From CAJQQK01 sp963696075 (GTDB lineage Bacteria > Pseudomonadota > Alphaproteobacteria > Rhizobiales > Hyphomicrobiaceae): DNA of 64,000 bases. Under the pieces are notes generated by a model, which made no database searches, was not told the origin of the DNA, and was given only the letters and a program-made list of their open reading frames with translations. Below, piece after piece: positions 18,741 to 27,481 of the stretch. The position numbers and the translations under genes were made by a program. Numbering within the stretch: position 1 is the stretch's first letter; every line of letters starts with the position of its first letter. The stretch covers positions 496,001 through 560,000 of the forward strand of contig CAVOJD010000006.1 in assembly GCA_963696075.1 (NCBI GenBank), given 5' to 3'.

Positions 18741-19691
18741 TCAGTGCACCACCGGGCCTTTGAGCAATTGGGTGCGATCGGCGGAGGTGACGGTGACTTC
18801 CAGGACGCGGCCGTCGCGAATGACATCGAGGGGCACCTGAGTGCCGGCCGCGCCGAGTGCCCAGACGTGGCGGAAGAAGGATGCGAGGTCGTCCACCTGT
18901 TCACCGGCCACGCCGACGATGATATCGCCAACCTCGATATCGGAATTGTCCGACGGTCCGCTTGCGGCAATGCCAGCGACGACGATCTGGTTGTCGATCT
19001 CGGCGGTGTAGAGCCCGAGCCATGGCCGCGGCTGCCGGTTAGCGCGCCCGGTCGTGATCATATCGTCGAGGATCGGTTTCAGCAGATTGATCGGCACGAC
19101 CATGTTGAGGTCGAAGTTCTCACCATTGGGATCGGAATGCTCGACCTGCAGTGACCCGATGCCGAGCAGTTCGCCTTGCGCGTTGATCACGCCGGCGCCA
19201 CCCCAGTGGGGATGCGCGGGCGCGGTAAAAATGGCCTCGTCGAGCAGATATTCCCAATAGCCGGCGAACTCCTGCTTCGCGACGACGTGGGCGGCGACCG
19301 CCTGATCGATCCCGCCGCCACCGGCAACCACCACCGGATCACCGATCTTTACGAGGTCGGAGTCGCCCAGCGGCAACGGCGGCAGATTGAGCTTACCGAG
19401 CGCCTGCACCAGGCCAAATCCCGTCGCCTGATCGTAGCCCAGCACATGGCCGGCAATCGTCGTCTCCCCGCTCACGATCCAGACGGTTTGCGCCTCCGTC
19501 ACGAGATAACCGATCGTGAGCACGATCCCTTCGCGGATCACCACACCGTTACCCATGCGTTCCGTCCCGAGCACGTCCGCCGTCATGGCGTCGTCGGGGA
19601 TATGCGTCGACACGCTGACCAGGGACGTCAGAGCGGCCTTGAGGTCATAGTCGAAATCTTCCGGTTGGGGTCGCAACGTCTCTGACCTCAT
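18741..19691 (-). CDS. HtrA/DegP-like protein (S1C fold with PDZ), catalytic triad absent
   Basis: The 316-residue protein has a trypsin-like domain (about 20-205) and a C-terminal PDZ domain (about 215-300, PWLGLYTAEI ... VGDIIVGVAGEQVDD). Compared with HtrA motifs, the His site reads LTIGYLV (Tyr62), the Asp site reads QATGFGLV (Gly91) and the Ser site reads PHWGGAGVIN (Trp163). All three catalytic residues are therefore missing. I see no signal peptide, so it is probably cytoplasmic. Similar inactive S1C proteins occur in Bradyrhizobium relatives, which points to a conserved non-proteolytic, perhaps PDZ-mediated, role. Confidence 0.82.
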   Translation of the reverse strand: MRSETLRPQPEDFDYDLKAALTSLVSVSTHIPDDAMTADVLGTERMGNGVVIREGIVLTIGYLVTEAQTVWIVSGETTIAGHVLGYDQATGFGLVQALGKLNLPPLPLGDSDLVKIGDPVVVAGGGGIDQAVAAHVVAKQEFAGYWEYLLDEAIFTAPAHPHWGGAGVINAQGELLGIGSLQVEHSDPNGENFDLNMVVPINLLKPILDDMITTGRANRQPRPWLGLYTAEIDNQIVVAGIAASGPSDNSDIEVGDIIVGVAGEQVDDLASFFRHVWALGAAGTQVPLDVIRDGRVLEVTVTSADRTQLLKGPVVH

Positions 19692-19885
19692 GTCTCTGGA
19701 AACCTTTTTGTCTGGTGGAGGGCGATATTAGTCGAGCGGTTGTCGTCTGACCACCCGTCGCCGGGGGGCGGACCGCCGGCCCTATCCGATTGGCGATTGC
19801 GGCCTGTCGGGTTCGAGGGCTAACTGGTGGTATTGATGAATGCCGCAGCCTTCGATGCGGCCCTGAACCCGGGAGGACCGAACCG

Positions 19886-20986
19886 ATGCGTGCAGCCGTT
19901 CTGACCGAAATCAACAAGCCCCTCGAGATCCTGGACCTCGAGCAGGAAGGGCCCAAGGCGGGCGAGGCGCGTGTACAAGTCAAGGCGACTGGCGTGTGCC
20001 TCAGCGACTGGCATGTGATGAACGGCGATTGGCCGTTTCCGTTGCCGTTTGTGCCGGGGCATGAGGCCGCCGGCGTTGTCGTAGAGGTGGGTGAGGGTGT
20101 CAGCAGCGTCAAGCCCGGCCAGCATGTGATCTTCTCATTTCGCCCGAACTGCGGCCACTGCCGCTATTGTTCCCGCGGCCGCTCGGTGCTCTGCAATGGC
20201 CACGACGACACCCCCCGCTACCTCATGCACGATGGCACCCCGCGCCTCAGGTTGAACGGCGAACCGGTCAACCAGATGGCCCGCATCGGAACGTTTTCCG
20301 AGCATGTCGTGTGTCCGGCAGAACAACTCGTGCCCGTGCGCGAAGATCTGCCCTGGGCGTGGGCGGCCATCATTGGCTGCTCGGTCGCGACCGGCGTCGG
20401 GTCCGTCATTCGTCACGCCAAGGTCGAGGCCGGCTCGACCGTCCTTGTGATCGGCTGCGGTGGCGTCGGCCTCAATGTCGTCCAAGGTGCGAGGCTAGCG
20501 GGCGCGTCGACCATCATTGGCGTCGACCTCAAGGACAATAAGCTCGAGTACGCGAAAAACTTCGGCGCAACCCACACCATCAACGCGCAGAAATCGAACC
20601 ACCTGATTGAGGAAATCCGCGATCTGACCGGTGGTCTCGGCGTTGACTATGCCTTCGATGCAATCGGCTCCCAGCAAACAGCACTGCAGGTCGTCGACGC
20701 GATTGCACCGGGTGGCCACGCCGTCTTCATCGGCATGCCCAAGGTCGACGAGGTCGCCCCGATCAACGCTTTCCAGATGGTCTTCCGCGAAAAACAACTG
20801 ACCGGCGCCTACTATGGCTCGGTCCACCCCGCAGCCGACCTGCCCGTCTTGGCTGACATGGCGATGGCCGGCAGTCTCAATCTCGACGATCTGATCTCGC
20901 GCACCTACAAGTTCGAGGAGATCAACGAGGGCTTCGATCTGCTCTTGAAAGGCGATGTTGCGCGCGGCGTCATCATGATGGACTAA
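19886..20986 (+). CDS. Zinc-dependent alcohol dehydrogenase (MDR family)
   Basis: The 366-residue medium-chain dehydrogenase has catalytic-zinc ligands Cys38 (GVCLSDWH) and His59 (PGHEAAG). A structural-zinc loop of four cysteines (NCGHCRYCSRGRSVLC) and the nucleotide-binding GCGGVGLNVVQGARLAG are also present. It resembles class III-like or aryl/allyl alcohol dehydrogenases; the substrate is not deducible. GGGAGG lies about 9 nt before the ATG at 19886. A small ferredoxin-fold protein gene follows after 42 nt, so the two may act together. Confidence 0.9.
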   Translation: MRAAVLTEINKPLEILDLEQEGPKAGEARVQVKATGVCLSDWHVMNGDWPFPLPFVPGHEAAGVVVEVGEGVSSVKPGQHVIFSFRPNCGHCRYCSRGRSVLCNGHDDTPRYLMHDGTPRLRLNGEPVNQMARIGTFSEHVVCPAEQLVPVREDLPWAWAAIIGCSVATGVGSVIRHAKVEAGSTVLVIGCGGVGLNVVQGARLAGASTIIGVDLKDNKLEYAKNFGATHTINAQKSNHLIEEIRDLTGGLGVDYAFDAIGSQQTALQVVDAIAPGGHAVFIGMPKVDEVAPINAFQMVFREKQLTGAYYGSVHPAADLPVLADMAMAGSLNLDDLISRTYKFEEINEGFDLLLKGDVARGVIMMD

Positions 20987-21028
20987 CAAACGCGTTTCGT
21001 GCGCCGATCAAATGGAGACCTTAAACCG

Positions 21029-21346
21029 ATGCAATCGCCCGCCTGTCTTCTGGTCCGCGCCGAGGTGCGCGATGACGCCGATATCGCACCCTTCGACGAT
21101 TGGTACGAAAAGCACCACCTGCCCGATGCCAAGAAGGCTTTCGGTGCAACGCGCGCCTGGCGCTGCTGGTCCTCGATCAATCCGCGCATCCATCACGCCT
21201 ATTACGAGTTCCCCAGCGAAGAAGCAGCCCTCGCCATCCACGAAAAGGAAGCGATGCGCGCACTCGTAAAAGAGTTTGATGAGACCTGGGGCGACCGTGT
21301 CCATCGAACCCGCGAGATCCTCAAGGTTGTCGGCCGGCTCGATTAA
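21029..21346 (+). CDS. Small dimeric alpha/beta-barrel protein (EthD-like)
   Basis: The 105-residue protein has the pattern of an EthD/DUF4286-type ferredoxin-like fold: an N-terminal strand (CLLVRAEVRD), then FDDWYEKHHLPDAKKAFGA with the conserved W-Y-x-x-H-H-L-P stretch, and a second half (YYEFPSEEAALAIH). Such proteins act as small dimeric enzymes or accessory subunits. It follows the alcohol dehydrogenase closely. The fold assignment is moderate and the function is unknown. Confidence 0.7.
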   Translation: MQSPACLLVRAEVRDDADIAPFDDWYEKHHLPDAKKAFGATRAWRCWSSINPRIHHAYYEFPSEEAALAIHEKEAMRALVKEFDETWGDRVHRTREILKVVGRLD

Positions 21347-21393
21347 GGACTGCGACCTGGCGCCAGACACATCATGGTGCCCGGCCAACACCG

Positions 21394-21870
21394 ATGGGGA
21401 ACGACGTGCCGGAAAGCCTGTCGCCGCTGATTTATGTTGCGCTCTTCGTGCCGGGCTTCGCGCTCTTTTGGTGCCTCGTCGTCTATCTTGTTTCACGCCT
21501 TGGCGGCTGGGCCTCGCTGGCTGAGGATTTTGCCGCGCGCTCCCCGCCCGACGGCGAGCGCTTCACATGGACGAGTGGGAAGATCCATTTCTATTCCAAC
21601 TACAACAACTCACTCGTCGCAACCGTCTCCCGCGCCGGGCTGCACGTCACCCCTTGGTTTCTCTTCCGCATCGGTCATGAGCCGATTTTCATTCCATGGG
21701 CCCGGGTACGCGGCATCCTGCAGAGTAGGTTCCTCATGCGGCCCTACACGCATTTGTCGATGATGACGCCAAGCGGTGAGAAGACGATAACGCTCTACGG
21801 CGGCAAGCTTGCTGAAAGCATCGCTCGCAATGCGCCCGAAAACCTCTTGCGGCGCAGCCAGCCCCACTAG
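21394..21870 (+). CDS. Conserved hypothetical membrane-anchored protein
   Basis: I do not recognise a named family. The 158-residue product has one N-terminal hydrophobic segment (LSPLIYVALFVPGFALFWCLVVYLV, split over about residues 9-34) and a soluble C-terminal part with alternating beta-like stretches (LVATVSRAGLHVTPWFLFR, PIFIPWARVRGI, GEKTITLYGG) that suggest a PH-like fold. Codon use matches its neighbours. Its TAG stop is directly at the edge of the repeat element at 21869. Confidence 0.65.
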   Translation: MGNDVPESLSPLIYVALFVPGFALFWCLVVYLVSRLGGWASLAEDFAARSPPDGERFTWTSGKIHFYSNYNNSLVATVSRAGLHVTPWFLFRIGHEPIFIPWARVRGILQSRFLMRPYTHLSMMTPSGEKTITLYGGKLAESIARNAPENLLRRSQPH

Positions 21871-22136
21871 AGTTCAGGATTAGATGGAACCATTCTGCCG
21901 AGGTGGATTTGGTTCGAGACCGAGCCGGCTTGCGACATGCGTGAGCTGAGGCTCCAGATGAGACAGACTGCGACGGGATCGGGCCAAATCCGTCCGGCCC
22001 TTCGGGTTCCTCCATGCGGCCCGCCCAGGGCGTCGGACGGCTTGCGCGTAGCCCCGCTACGACCTGCGCCGCCCTCCTGCTGGATCGGGCCGCATGAAGG
22101 AACAGAATTGGGTCCATTTGATCTGAACGCGCTCTC
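21869..22136 (-). mobile_element. MITE-like structured repeat, copy A
   Basis: This segment of about 268 bp is the inverted counterpart of the segment at 32030-32299, at roughly 90% identity by eye. Both ends carry inverted repeats of a tcaga-caaatggaccca-ttctg type, divergent on the left side here. It starts on the TAG stop of the preceding gene. Internal stems include cgtagc/gctacg and a longer stem whose arms differ from copy B in a compensatory way. It encodes no transposase. The open frame on the minus strand (starting MDPILFL) is probably incidental. Confidence 0.85.
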
Positions 22137-22220
22137 GAGGCCGCCACCGGCAGCTTGCCAAACGCGGCGCGGTCTGCACTATGGCGCGTGAAAAAAACAC
22201 GTTCCCGACAAGGATTACTC

Positions 22221-22814
22221 ATGCGCGCATCGACCGCCACTCCTCTTCTCGGCCAGCTCTGGCCGGCGTTTGCGAACAGTTTTGCCCTCAAAGCTGCAAC
22301 CGTGATTGCCGGATCGCTCCTGCTGTGGGCCTCCGCCAAAGTCAGCGTGCCGTTCTTCCCGGTGCCAATGACGATGCAGGTCTTTGCCGTTCTGCTGCTG
22401 GGGCTTGGACTGGGGGCACCGCTGGCGGTTGCCAGTGTCGCGCTTTATCTGGCGCAAGGGGCGATGGGCCTGCCTGTGTTTCAGGGCACGCCGGAAAAAG
22501 GCTTAGGCCTGCTCTATATGGCTGGCCCGACGGGCGGGTTTCTCGCGGGCTTTCTGGCAGCAGCACTCGTGACCGGGCTTGCTGCGGATCGCGGCCTTGC
22601 CCGAGGGCCGATCGGTGCAACGCTTGCCGGGCTTGTCGGCGTTGGCCTCATTTACGGACTTGGGCTCGCCTGGCTCGGCACGGTGGTTGGTTGGGACAAG
22701 CCGATCCTGGCCTTCGGTTTCTGGCCATTCATCCTTGGTGATCTGTTGAAAGTCGTCCTGGCCGGCCTGTTGATCGGCGGCGTCTGGCGCGGCCTCGAGC
22801 GCCGGCAGGGCTGA
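22221..22814 (+). CDS. bioY: Biotin transporter BioY
   Basis: BioY is the substrate-binding membrane S component of biotin uptake systems. The 197-residue product has about six membrane segments and the family landmarks AKVSVPFFPVPMTMQVFAVLL and YLAQGAMGLPVFQG. No bioM or bioN energising genes are nearby, so it is either a solo BioY or shares a distant ECF module. ATG at 22221 has aggatt upstream. A terminator follows about 30 nt after the stop. The repeat element copy A lies just upstream. Confidence 0.94.
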   Translation: MRASTATPLLGQLWPAFANSFALKAATVIAGSLLLWASAKVSVPFFPVPMTMQVFAVLLLGLGLGAPLAVASVALYLAQGAMGLPVFQGTPEKGLGLLYMAGPTGGFLAGFLAAALVTGLAADRGLARGPIGATLAGLVGVGLIYGLGLAWLGTVVGWDKPILAFGFWPFILGDLLKVVLAGLLIGGVWRGLERRQG

Positions 22815-22844
22815 AACTCAACGATCTGTGTCTTCTCAAATCCC

Positions 22845-22876
22845 AGGCGAACCGTCTCAGTGCGGTTCGCCTTTTT
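22845..22876 (+). terminator. Rho-independent terminator of bioY
   Basis: A perfect 10-bp stem (22845-22854 with 22863-22872) closes an 8-nt loop and is followed by a T-run (22872-22876). Confidence 0.92.
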
Positions 22877-23058
22877 GCTAATGGACCAGCAGAACAGCCC
22901 GTGGACCGACCTCAATTACAACTTATGATTGCGTCGCGATAATTTTCCCTTAATAATTGATTTTCTTGTATTTTCTTGACCTCGGTGTGGCCGCAGTTTG
23001 TAGTCGTCGGATGTGTACGCTCGATCAGTCTTCGGGCGCGTAGTGTGGCGGCGTATCG

Positions 23059-23847
23059 ATGTGGAATTTTGCGGGGGGGAAGCCGGCTGGCCGGTGGATC
23101 GCCGGAATGGCGATGATTGCCTGTGCACTCGCGCCCGCGTCCGGCCTTTGCGATGTCCGCGACAATTCGGTCTACGCAACCCAGGAGCGCGCGCCGGATC
23201 CGCGCTTTGCCAACTGGGCCGGGATCGACGTCCTCACCAGATCCGCTAGCGCCTATGCTGGAATGAGCTACGCCGTCGACGGCACGCTCGATCAGCCAGG
23301 CTGGCGGTTGCGGGTGAGCGGGGGCATGGGACGTTATTCCTACACGCGCAGCTTCATTGGTCAGCGCGGGCCTGAACGGCGGAAATTCTCAGGCGATAAC
23401 GTCTTTGCAGATGTTCTTGTCGGCTATCAATTCCAATTCGACAGGACAACGCTCAAGGTCTTCGCGGGCGGCGACAGCGAGCAGCATTTCATCGATCCGG
23501 ACGACCCGCTGTCGCGGGCCCGGGGCACGGCCTATGGGGCCAAAGTGGCAGCCGACGTCTGGCATTGGTTCACACCGAACCTGTGGGGGGCCGTGAACGG
23601 CTCCTACGCCACCACGTTCGATACCTTCAAGATCGAGGCGCGGACGGGGTACCGCGTTACACGGTCGATGGACCTCGGTATCGAGGCGCGGATCGAGGGC
23701 AATGCCGACTATGACGCCGGGCGGGCGGGCGGCTTCGCGACCGTGCACCTTGGCAATACGGCGATCACGGCGGCGGCCGGTGTCAGTGGCGATCGCTCCA
23801 TGAAGACGTCGCCCTATGCGACGCTGAGTGTCTTCCTGCGCTACTAG
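23059..23847 (+). CDS. BcsS-family outer-membrane beta-barrel protein
   Basis: The 262-residue protein has an N-terminal signal sequence (GMAMIACALAPASGLCDV) and alternating amphipathic strands ending in an aromatic C-terminus (SVFLRY), typical of an outer-membrane barrel. The central block (KVFAGGDSEQHF, then YGAKVAADVWHWFTPNLWG) matches the BcsS cellulose biosynthesis protein family. No cellulose synthase genes are in the window, so the link to cellulose is only by family name. A TTGACC ... TGTAGT promoter-like pair lies upstream near 22977-23005. The start could also be the internal Met near residue 17. Confidence 0.75.
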   Translation: MWNFAGGKPAGRWIAGMAMIACALAPASGLCDVRDNSVYATQERAPDPRFANWAGIDVLTRSASAYAGMSYAVDGTLDQPGWRLRVSGGMGRYSYTRSFIGQRGPERRKFSGDNVFADVLVGYQFQFDRTTLKVFAGGDSEQHFIDPDDPLSRARGTAYGAKVAADVWHWFTPNLWGAVNGSYATTFDTFKIEARTGYRVTRSMDLGIEARIEGNADYDAGRAGGFATVHLGNTAITAAAGVSGDRSMKTSPYATLSVFLRY

Positions 23848-23933
23848 AGAGATGCCCGGGCAGCGATTGGCGTTTGAAACGCCGTTCGATTCGTCCCATG
23901 CTAGGCGCCAGCATTGTCGAGGAGACCGCCGCC

Positions 23934-24752
23934 ATGAAATCCATCCTGCTGCCGCTTGAAGACCACGAGCCGGCCGAGAGCTGTCTGATGACGGCGTGGC
24001 AGATGGCCCAGATGTGTGGGTCCCAGGTGAAATGCTTTGCACTGAGGCCGGTACATTATCAGGTCGTTGGAGCAGAGCCGATCGTTGCGGTCACCTTCCC
24101 ACCGTCGGAGCAGGAAGACGGTGATGCCTACGATGGGGCGAAGCGGCGATTCGATCAGTTTGTCGCGACGCATCCTGAAAAGGATGGCGCGCGGCTGATC
24201 TGGGGCGCCGCCTCACCGATCGACGATAATCAGATTTCCTCGATTTCACGGATCTATGACCTGACCGTGGTCGGGCGGCCGGCGCATACCGGCGAGGGAC
24301 CCCGGATGACGACGCTCGAAGCCGCGCTGTTCGACAGTGGCCGGCCGATCCTCGTTGCGCCGCCCAAGCCGCGGGCAACATTCGGGAAGAATGTCGTCAT
24401 CTCGTGGAACCACAGCATGGAGTCGGCGCACACCGTCGCATTCGGGATCGAGCTGCTGCAGAAAGCCGACAAGGTGAGCGTGCTCACCATCGAGGGTGTC
24501 ACGGTGCCGGGCCCGGATGGGGCCGCACTTTGCGACTATCTGGCCGTGCATGGGATCAACGCGGTCGAGATGACGGTGCCGTCGCACGGGCGCCGGCCGG
24601 GGGTCGCGATCCTGGAGGAAGCTGAAAAGCTGAACTGCGACCTGCTGTTCAAGGGGGCCTATACGCAGAGCCGATTGCGCCAGATGATCCTCGGGGGGGC
24701 GACCAGCCAAATCCTCGACGGCACGACCCTGCCCGTATTCATGGCCAACTGA
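23934..24752 (+). CDS. Universal stress protein (UspA family, tandem domains)
   Basis: The 272-residue protein holds two Usp-like halves: residues 1-145 (MKSILLPLEDHEPAESCL) and 146-272 (GKNVVISWNHSMESAHTVA). The C-terminus, KGAYTQSRLRQMILGGATSQIL, has the Gly-rich nucleotide-contact pattern of Usp proteins. I chose the ATG at 23934, which opens with the canonical first strand; an upstream ATG at 23874 adds 20 atypical residues. It converges on the MFS gene, whose stop is only 2 nt away. Confidence 0.88.
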   Translation: MKSILLPLEDHEPAESCLMTAWQMAQMCGSQVKCFALRPVHYQVVGAEPIVAVTFPPSEQEDGDAYDGAKRRFDQFVATHPEKDGARLIWGAASPIDDNQISSISRIYDLTVVGRPAHTGEGPRMTTLEAALFDSGRPILVAPPKPRATFGKNVVISWNHSMESAHTVAFGIELLQKADKVSVLTIEGVTVPGPDGAALCDYLAVHGINAVEMTVPSHGRRPGVAILEEAEKLNCDLLFKGAYTQSRLRQMILGGATSQILDGTTLPVFMAN

Positions 24753-24754
24753 GG

Positions 24755-26068
24755 TCAGAGCGATTTGGTGGCGGGGCGTTCGTTGCGCAGGTTCGGCGAG
24801 AACACGTAGCAGGCCAGGCCGGTCAGCGAGGCAATCGCGGCGAAGCTGAAGGATGCCACATAGTTGCCGGTGAAGTCGTGGAGCAGGCCCGAACCCCACG
24901 AGCCGAAGCTGGCGCCGAAACCCATCGCCATCGACAGCGTGCCGTAGATCGCGCCGATCGAGCCGCCACGAAACAGGATGGCGACCATGACGGTGATGAT
25001 GGGGCCGCGCGCGCCCTGCATGATCCCGAAGAAGAACACGAACGCGTAGAGCAGCGCGAGGCTTGGCACCCAGGCGATGGCGAGCAGCGAGAGGATGCCG
25101 GTCACAGTCGAGATCTTCGAGATGACAACCGCGTTGAGGCGTCCGAAGCGGTCCGAGAACCAGCCGACGGAGACAATGCCGATGGCCGAGAGTGCGCCGG
25201 TCATGCCGAAGGCGCCGGCGGCGACAAGGGGGTCGAAGCCGCGTTCAACGAGGAAGGCGACGGACTGGGGCAGGACGGCGTAGGCGGCAACCGAAGTGAA
25301 GAAGTAGACGCCGAACAACGCCCAGAAGGCCCAAGTGCGCAAGGCCGCACCGACCGTCCAGGCCGGAGTGCCGGAGGCCTTGGCTGCGGCGCGGAGCGCC
25401 TGCCACGCGCCAGAGCCCGCCGTCATACGGGCGAGCGGCAGCACCATGATGACAGGGAGCAGTGACAGGACCGCGAAGCCGACGACTTGATGCGCACCCC
25501 GCCACGACATGAACTCCATCAGGTATTGGGTGAAGGGGGGGATGATCAGCATGCCGGCGCCGACGGCTGCGTGGGGAATGGCGAATTTGGTGCCCATGCC
25601 GCGCGTGAACCAGCGGCTTAGGAGGCTCGAGGCCACGACCATCCCGAGGCAGGCAGCCCCAAGGCCGCTAAGGACGCCGACGGTCAGATAGTAATGCCAC
25701 AGCGTTTCGGCATAACTGCCCGCGATATAGGCCGTGCCGAGCAGGATGAGGCCGGCGCCATAGGTCGCCCGCGCACCCAGACGGTCGATCAACTGGCCGG
25801 CGAAAGGCGCGGCAAAGCCGTTGACGATCATGTAGATCGAATAGGTGGCCGAAATCTCGGAACGGGTCGCGCCTAGGGACTTTTCGACTGGCAGCAGGAA
25901 AACCGCAAACGTTTCGGTGACGCCGCGCCCGAGCGTGTTCATCACCAGCGTCAGGACAATAAGGACAACAAGAAAAGCCCGGGACGGGTCCGGCACCGCG
26001 CCGGTCGCGGCTGGATTTTCCGGTGCAGGGGGCGCCACAGTCAGGAGGCGTTCTGCTTGTTGAGCCAA
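24755..26068 (-). CDS. MFS transporter, monocarboxylate/oxalate-formate antiporter type
   Basis: The 437-residue protein has about 12 hydrophobic segments and the MFS loop 2-3 motif region (GQLIDRLGARATYGAGL) and its second-half counterpart (GWFSDRFGRLNAVV). It looks most like OFA/MCT-type carboxylate carriers. Its start overlaps the aminotransferase by 28 nt, so the pair is an operon (aminotransferase first). Likely cargo is an organic acid or amino acid metabolised by that enzyme and the divergent HisD-like/SDR pair; this is inference. Confidence 0.88.
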   Translation of the reverse strand: MAQQAERLLTVAPPAPENPAATGAVPDPSRAFLVVLIVLTLVMNTLGRGVTETFAVFLLPVEKSLGATRSEISATYSIYMIVNGFAAPFAGQLIDRLGARATYGAGLILLGTAYIAGSYAETLWHYYLTVGVLSGLGAACLGMVVASSLLSRWFTRGMGTKFAIPHAAVGAGMLIIPPFTQYLMEFMSWRGAHQVVGFAVLSLLPVIMVLPLARMTAGSGAWQALRAAAKASGTPAWTVGAALRTWAFWALFGVYFFTSVAAYAVLPQSVAFLVERGFDPLVAAGAFGMTGALSAIGIVSVGWFSDRFGRLNAVVISKISTVTGILSLLAIAWVPSLALLYAFVFFFGIMQGARGPIITVMVAILFRGGSIGAIYGTLSMAMGFGASFGSWGSGLLHDFTGNYVASFSFAAIASLTGLACYVFSPNLRNERPATKSL

Positions 26069-27255
26069 TTGCCGAGGCGCTGCATCGCCTCACCAAGTGC
26101 TTCGGGTGAACGCAGGTAGCAAACCCGATAGAACTTTTCGGCCCCCGGCCCAAAGGCCATGCCCGGTGCGAGACCGATATTGGCTTCATCGACGAGGCGC
26201 AGCGCCGTTGCCATCGAATCGTCGTGGCCATCGATCGAGAAGAAGGCATAGAAGGCGCCGCTGGGGCGGGCGAAGCGGACATTGTCGAAACGCTCCAGCG
26301 TGTCGCAGACAATGTCGCGGCCGGCTGCAGCGCGGGCGATCTGGCCCTTGGCGAAGTCTTCCGCCTGCTCCAGGGCTGCAATCCCGGCGCGCTGCATGAA
26401 AGGGGCAACGCCGGATGTGTTGTACTGAATGTGGTTCTCGACGATCTGGCCGAGGGCCGGCGGGCCCTGCAGCCAACCCATGCGCCAGCCGGTCATGGCC
26501 CAGTTTTTCGAGAAGGTCTGTGCGAACAGGATGCGATCTTCCGGCTCACGGATGGTCTGGAAGCTCGGCGCCAGCGAACCGGGCGTGCCGTCATAGTAGA
26601 AGCGGCCATAGATCTCATCGGCGATGATCCAGAGGCCTTTAGCGCGGGCAAAATCCAGGATGGCGCGAAGTTCGGCATCGGTTGCCGTCCACCCGCTGGG
26701 GTTGGCCGGCGAGTTGATCACCAGGACCTTGGTCTTGTCGGTGACGGCGGCGAACAAGCGGTCGAGGTCAAGCGTCCAGCCATCAGCGCTGTGATCGAGG
26801 GCGACGTAGCGAACGATCGCATTCTGGACGATGGCGGCGCCGGCAAAGTTGGGCCAGGCTGGCGAGAGGATGATCGCCTCGTCGCCAGGGCCCAAGGTGA
26901 GCTGGAATGCAAGCTGGATCGCCTGCATGCCGCCGCAGGTGACGAAGAACTCATCGGCTGCGAAATCCCGCCCGTAGAGACCGGCGAAATAGCCGGCGAG
27001 CGCTTCACGCAATGGGGGGATGCCGAGCTGATAGGTATAAAAGGTCTCGCCGTCGTGAAGCGATTTGACGGCGGCCTCGTAGATCTGGGGCGGTGTCGGC
27101 GTGTCACCCTCGCCGGCCCACATCGGGATCAAACCTTCCCGCGTGCGGCCGTAATTGAAGACCTCGACGATGCCACTCACCGGAGAGGCCTTGGCAGAGG
27201 GTCTCAGAGAGTTGATAAGGGCGGCTTCGGCCGCCGAATCCAGCTGCTTGATCAT
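26041..27255 (-). CDS. PLP-dependent class I/II aminotransferase
   Basis: The 404-residue fold-type I enzyme has the PLP-lysine motif FSKNWAMTGWRMGW, NSPANPSGW for cofactor and substrate contacts, and ADEIYGRFYYDG. It resembles aspartate/alanine-type aminotransferases of class I. The substrate cannot be read from sequence. It is divergent from the HisD-like gene across a gap of about 226 nt that should hold both promoters. Confidence 0.9.
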   Translation of the reverse strand: MIKQLDSAAEAALINSLRPSAKASPVSGIVEVFNYGRTREGLIPMWAGEGDTPTPPQIYEAAVKSLHDGETFYTYQLGIPPLREALAGYFAGLYGRDFAADEFFVTCGGMQAIQLAFQLTLGPGDEAIILSPAWPNFAGAAIVQNAIVRYVALDHSADGWTLDLDRLFAAVTDKTKVLVINSPANPSGWTATDAELRAILDFARAKGLWIIADEIYGRFYYDGTPGSLAPSFQTIREPEDRILFAQTFSKNWAMTGWRMGWLQGPPALGQIVENHIQYNTSGVAPFMQRAGIAALEQAEDFAKGQIARAAAGRDIVCDTLERFDNVRFARPSGAFYAFFSIDGHDDSMATALRLVDEANIGLAPGMAFGPGAEKFYRVCYLRSPEALGEAMQRLGNWLNKQNAS

Positions 27256-27481
27256 GCGGCGCGGCTCACTTGATGCGGTGGCCCTGATCGGGCACTTTCG
27301 AGACAGAGACGAGGTGTAGAGCAGTTCAAATGCCGGTTGTCGAGGGCCGTGGCCGCGGATGCCGCGGTGAGGCCGGCGGCGAGCCTGAAACGCCTTGAGC
27401 GCGCTCGACCGCTCACCAGACTAAATGCTTTCAACTCACGACAATCAAGACGAAACCAGACGAACACATCCGGGAGGTCCC

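Noticed and set aside
22047..22094. The minus-strand open frame across repeat copy A, and its counterpart at 32047-32289, as a real conserved peptide gene starting MDPILFL
   Set aside because: Both copies keep an open frame, but the differences include several amino-acid changes that preserve DNA pairing instead of protein. Neither has a ribosome site of its own, and the frame simply follows the repeat.
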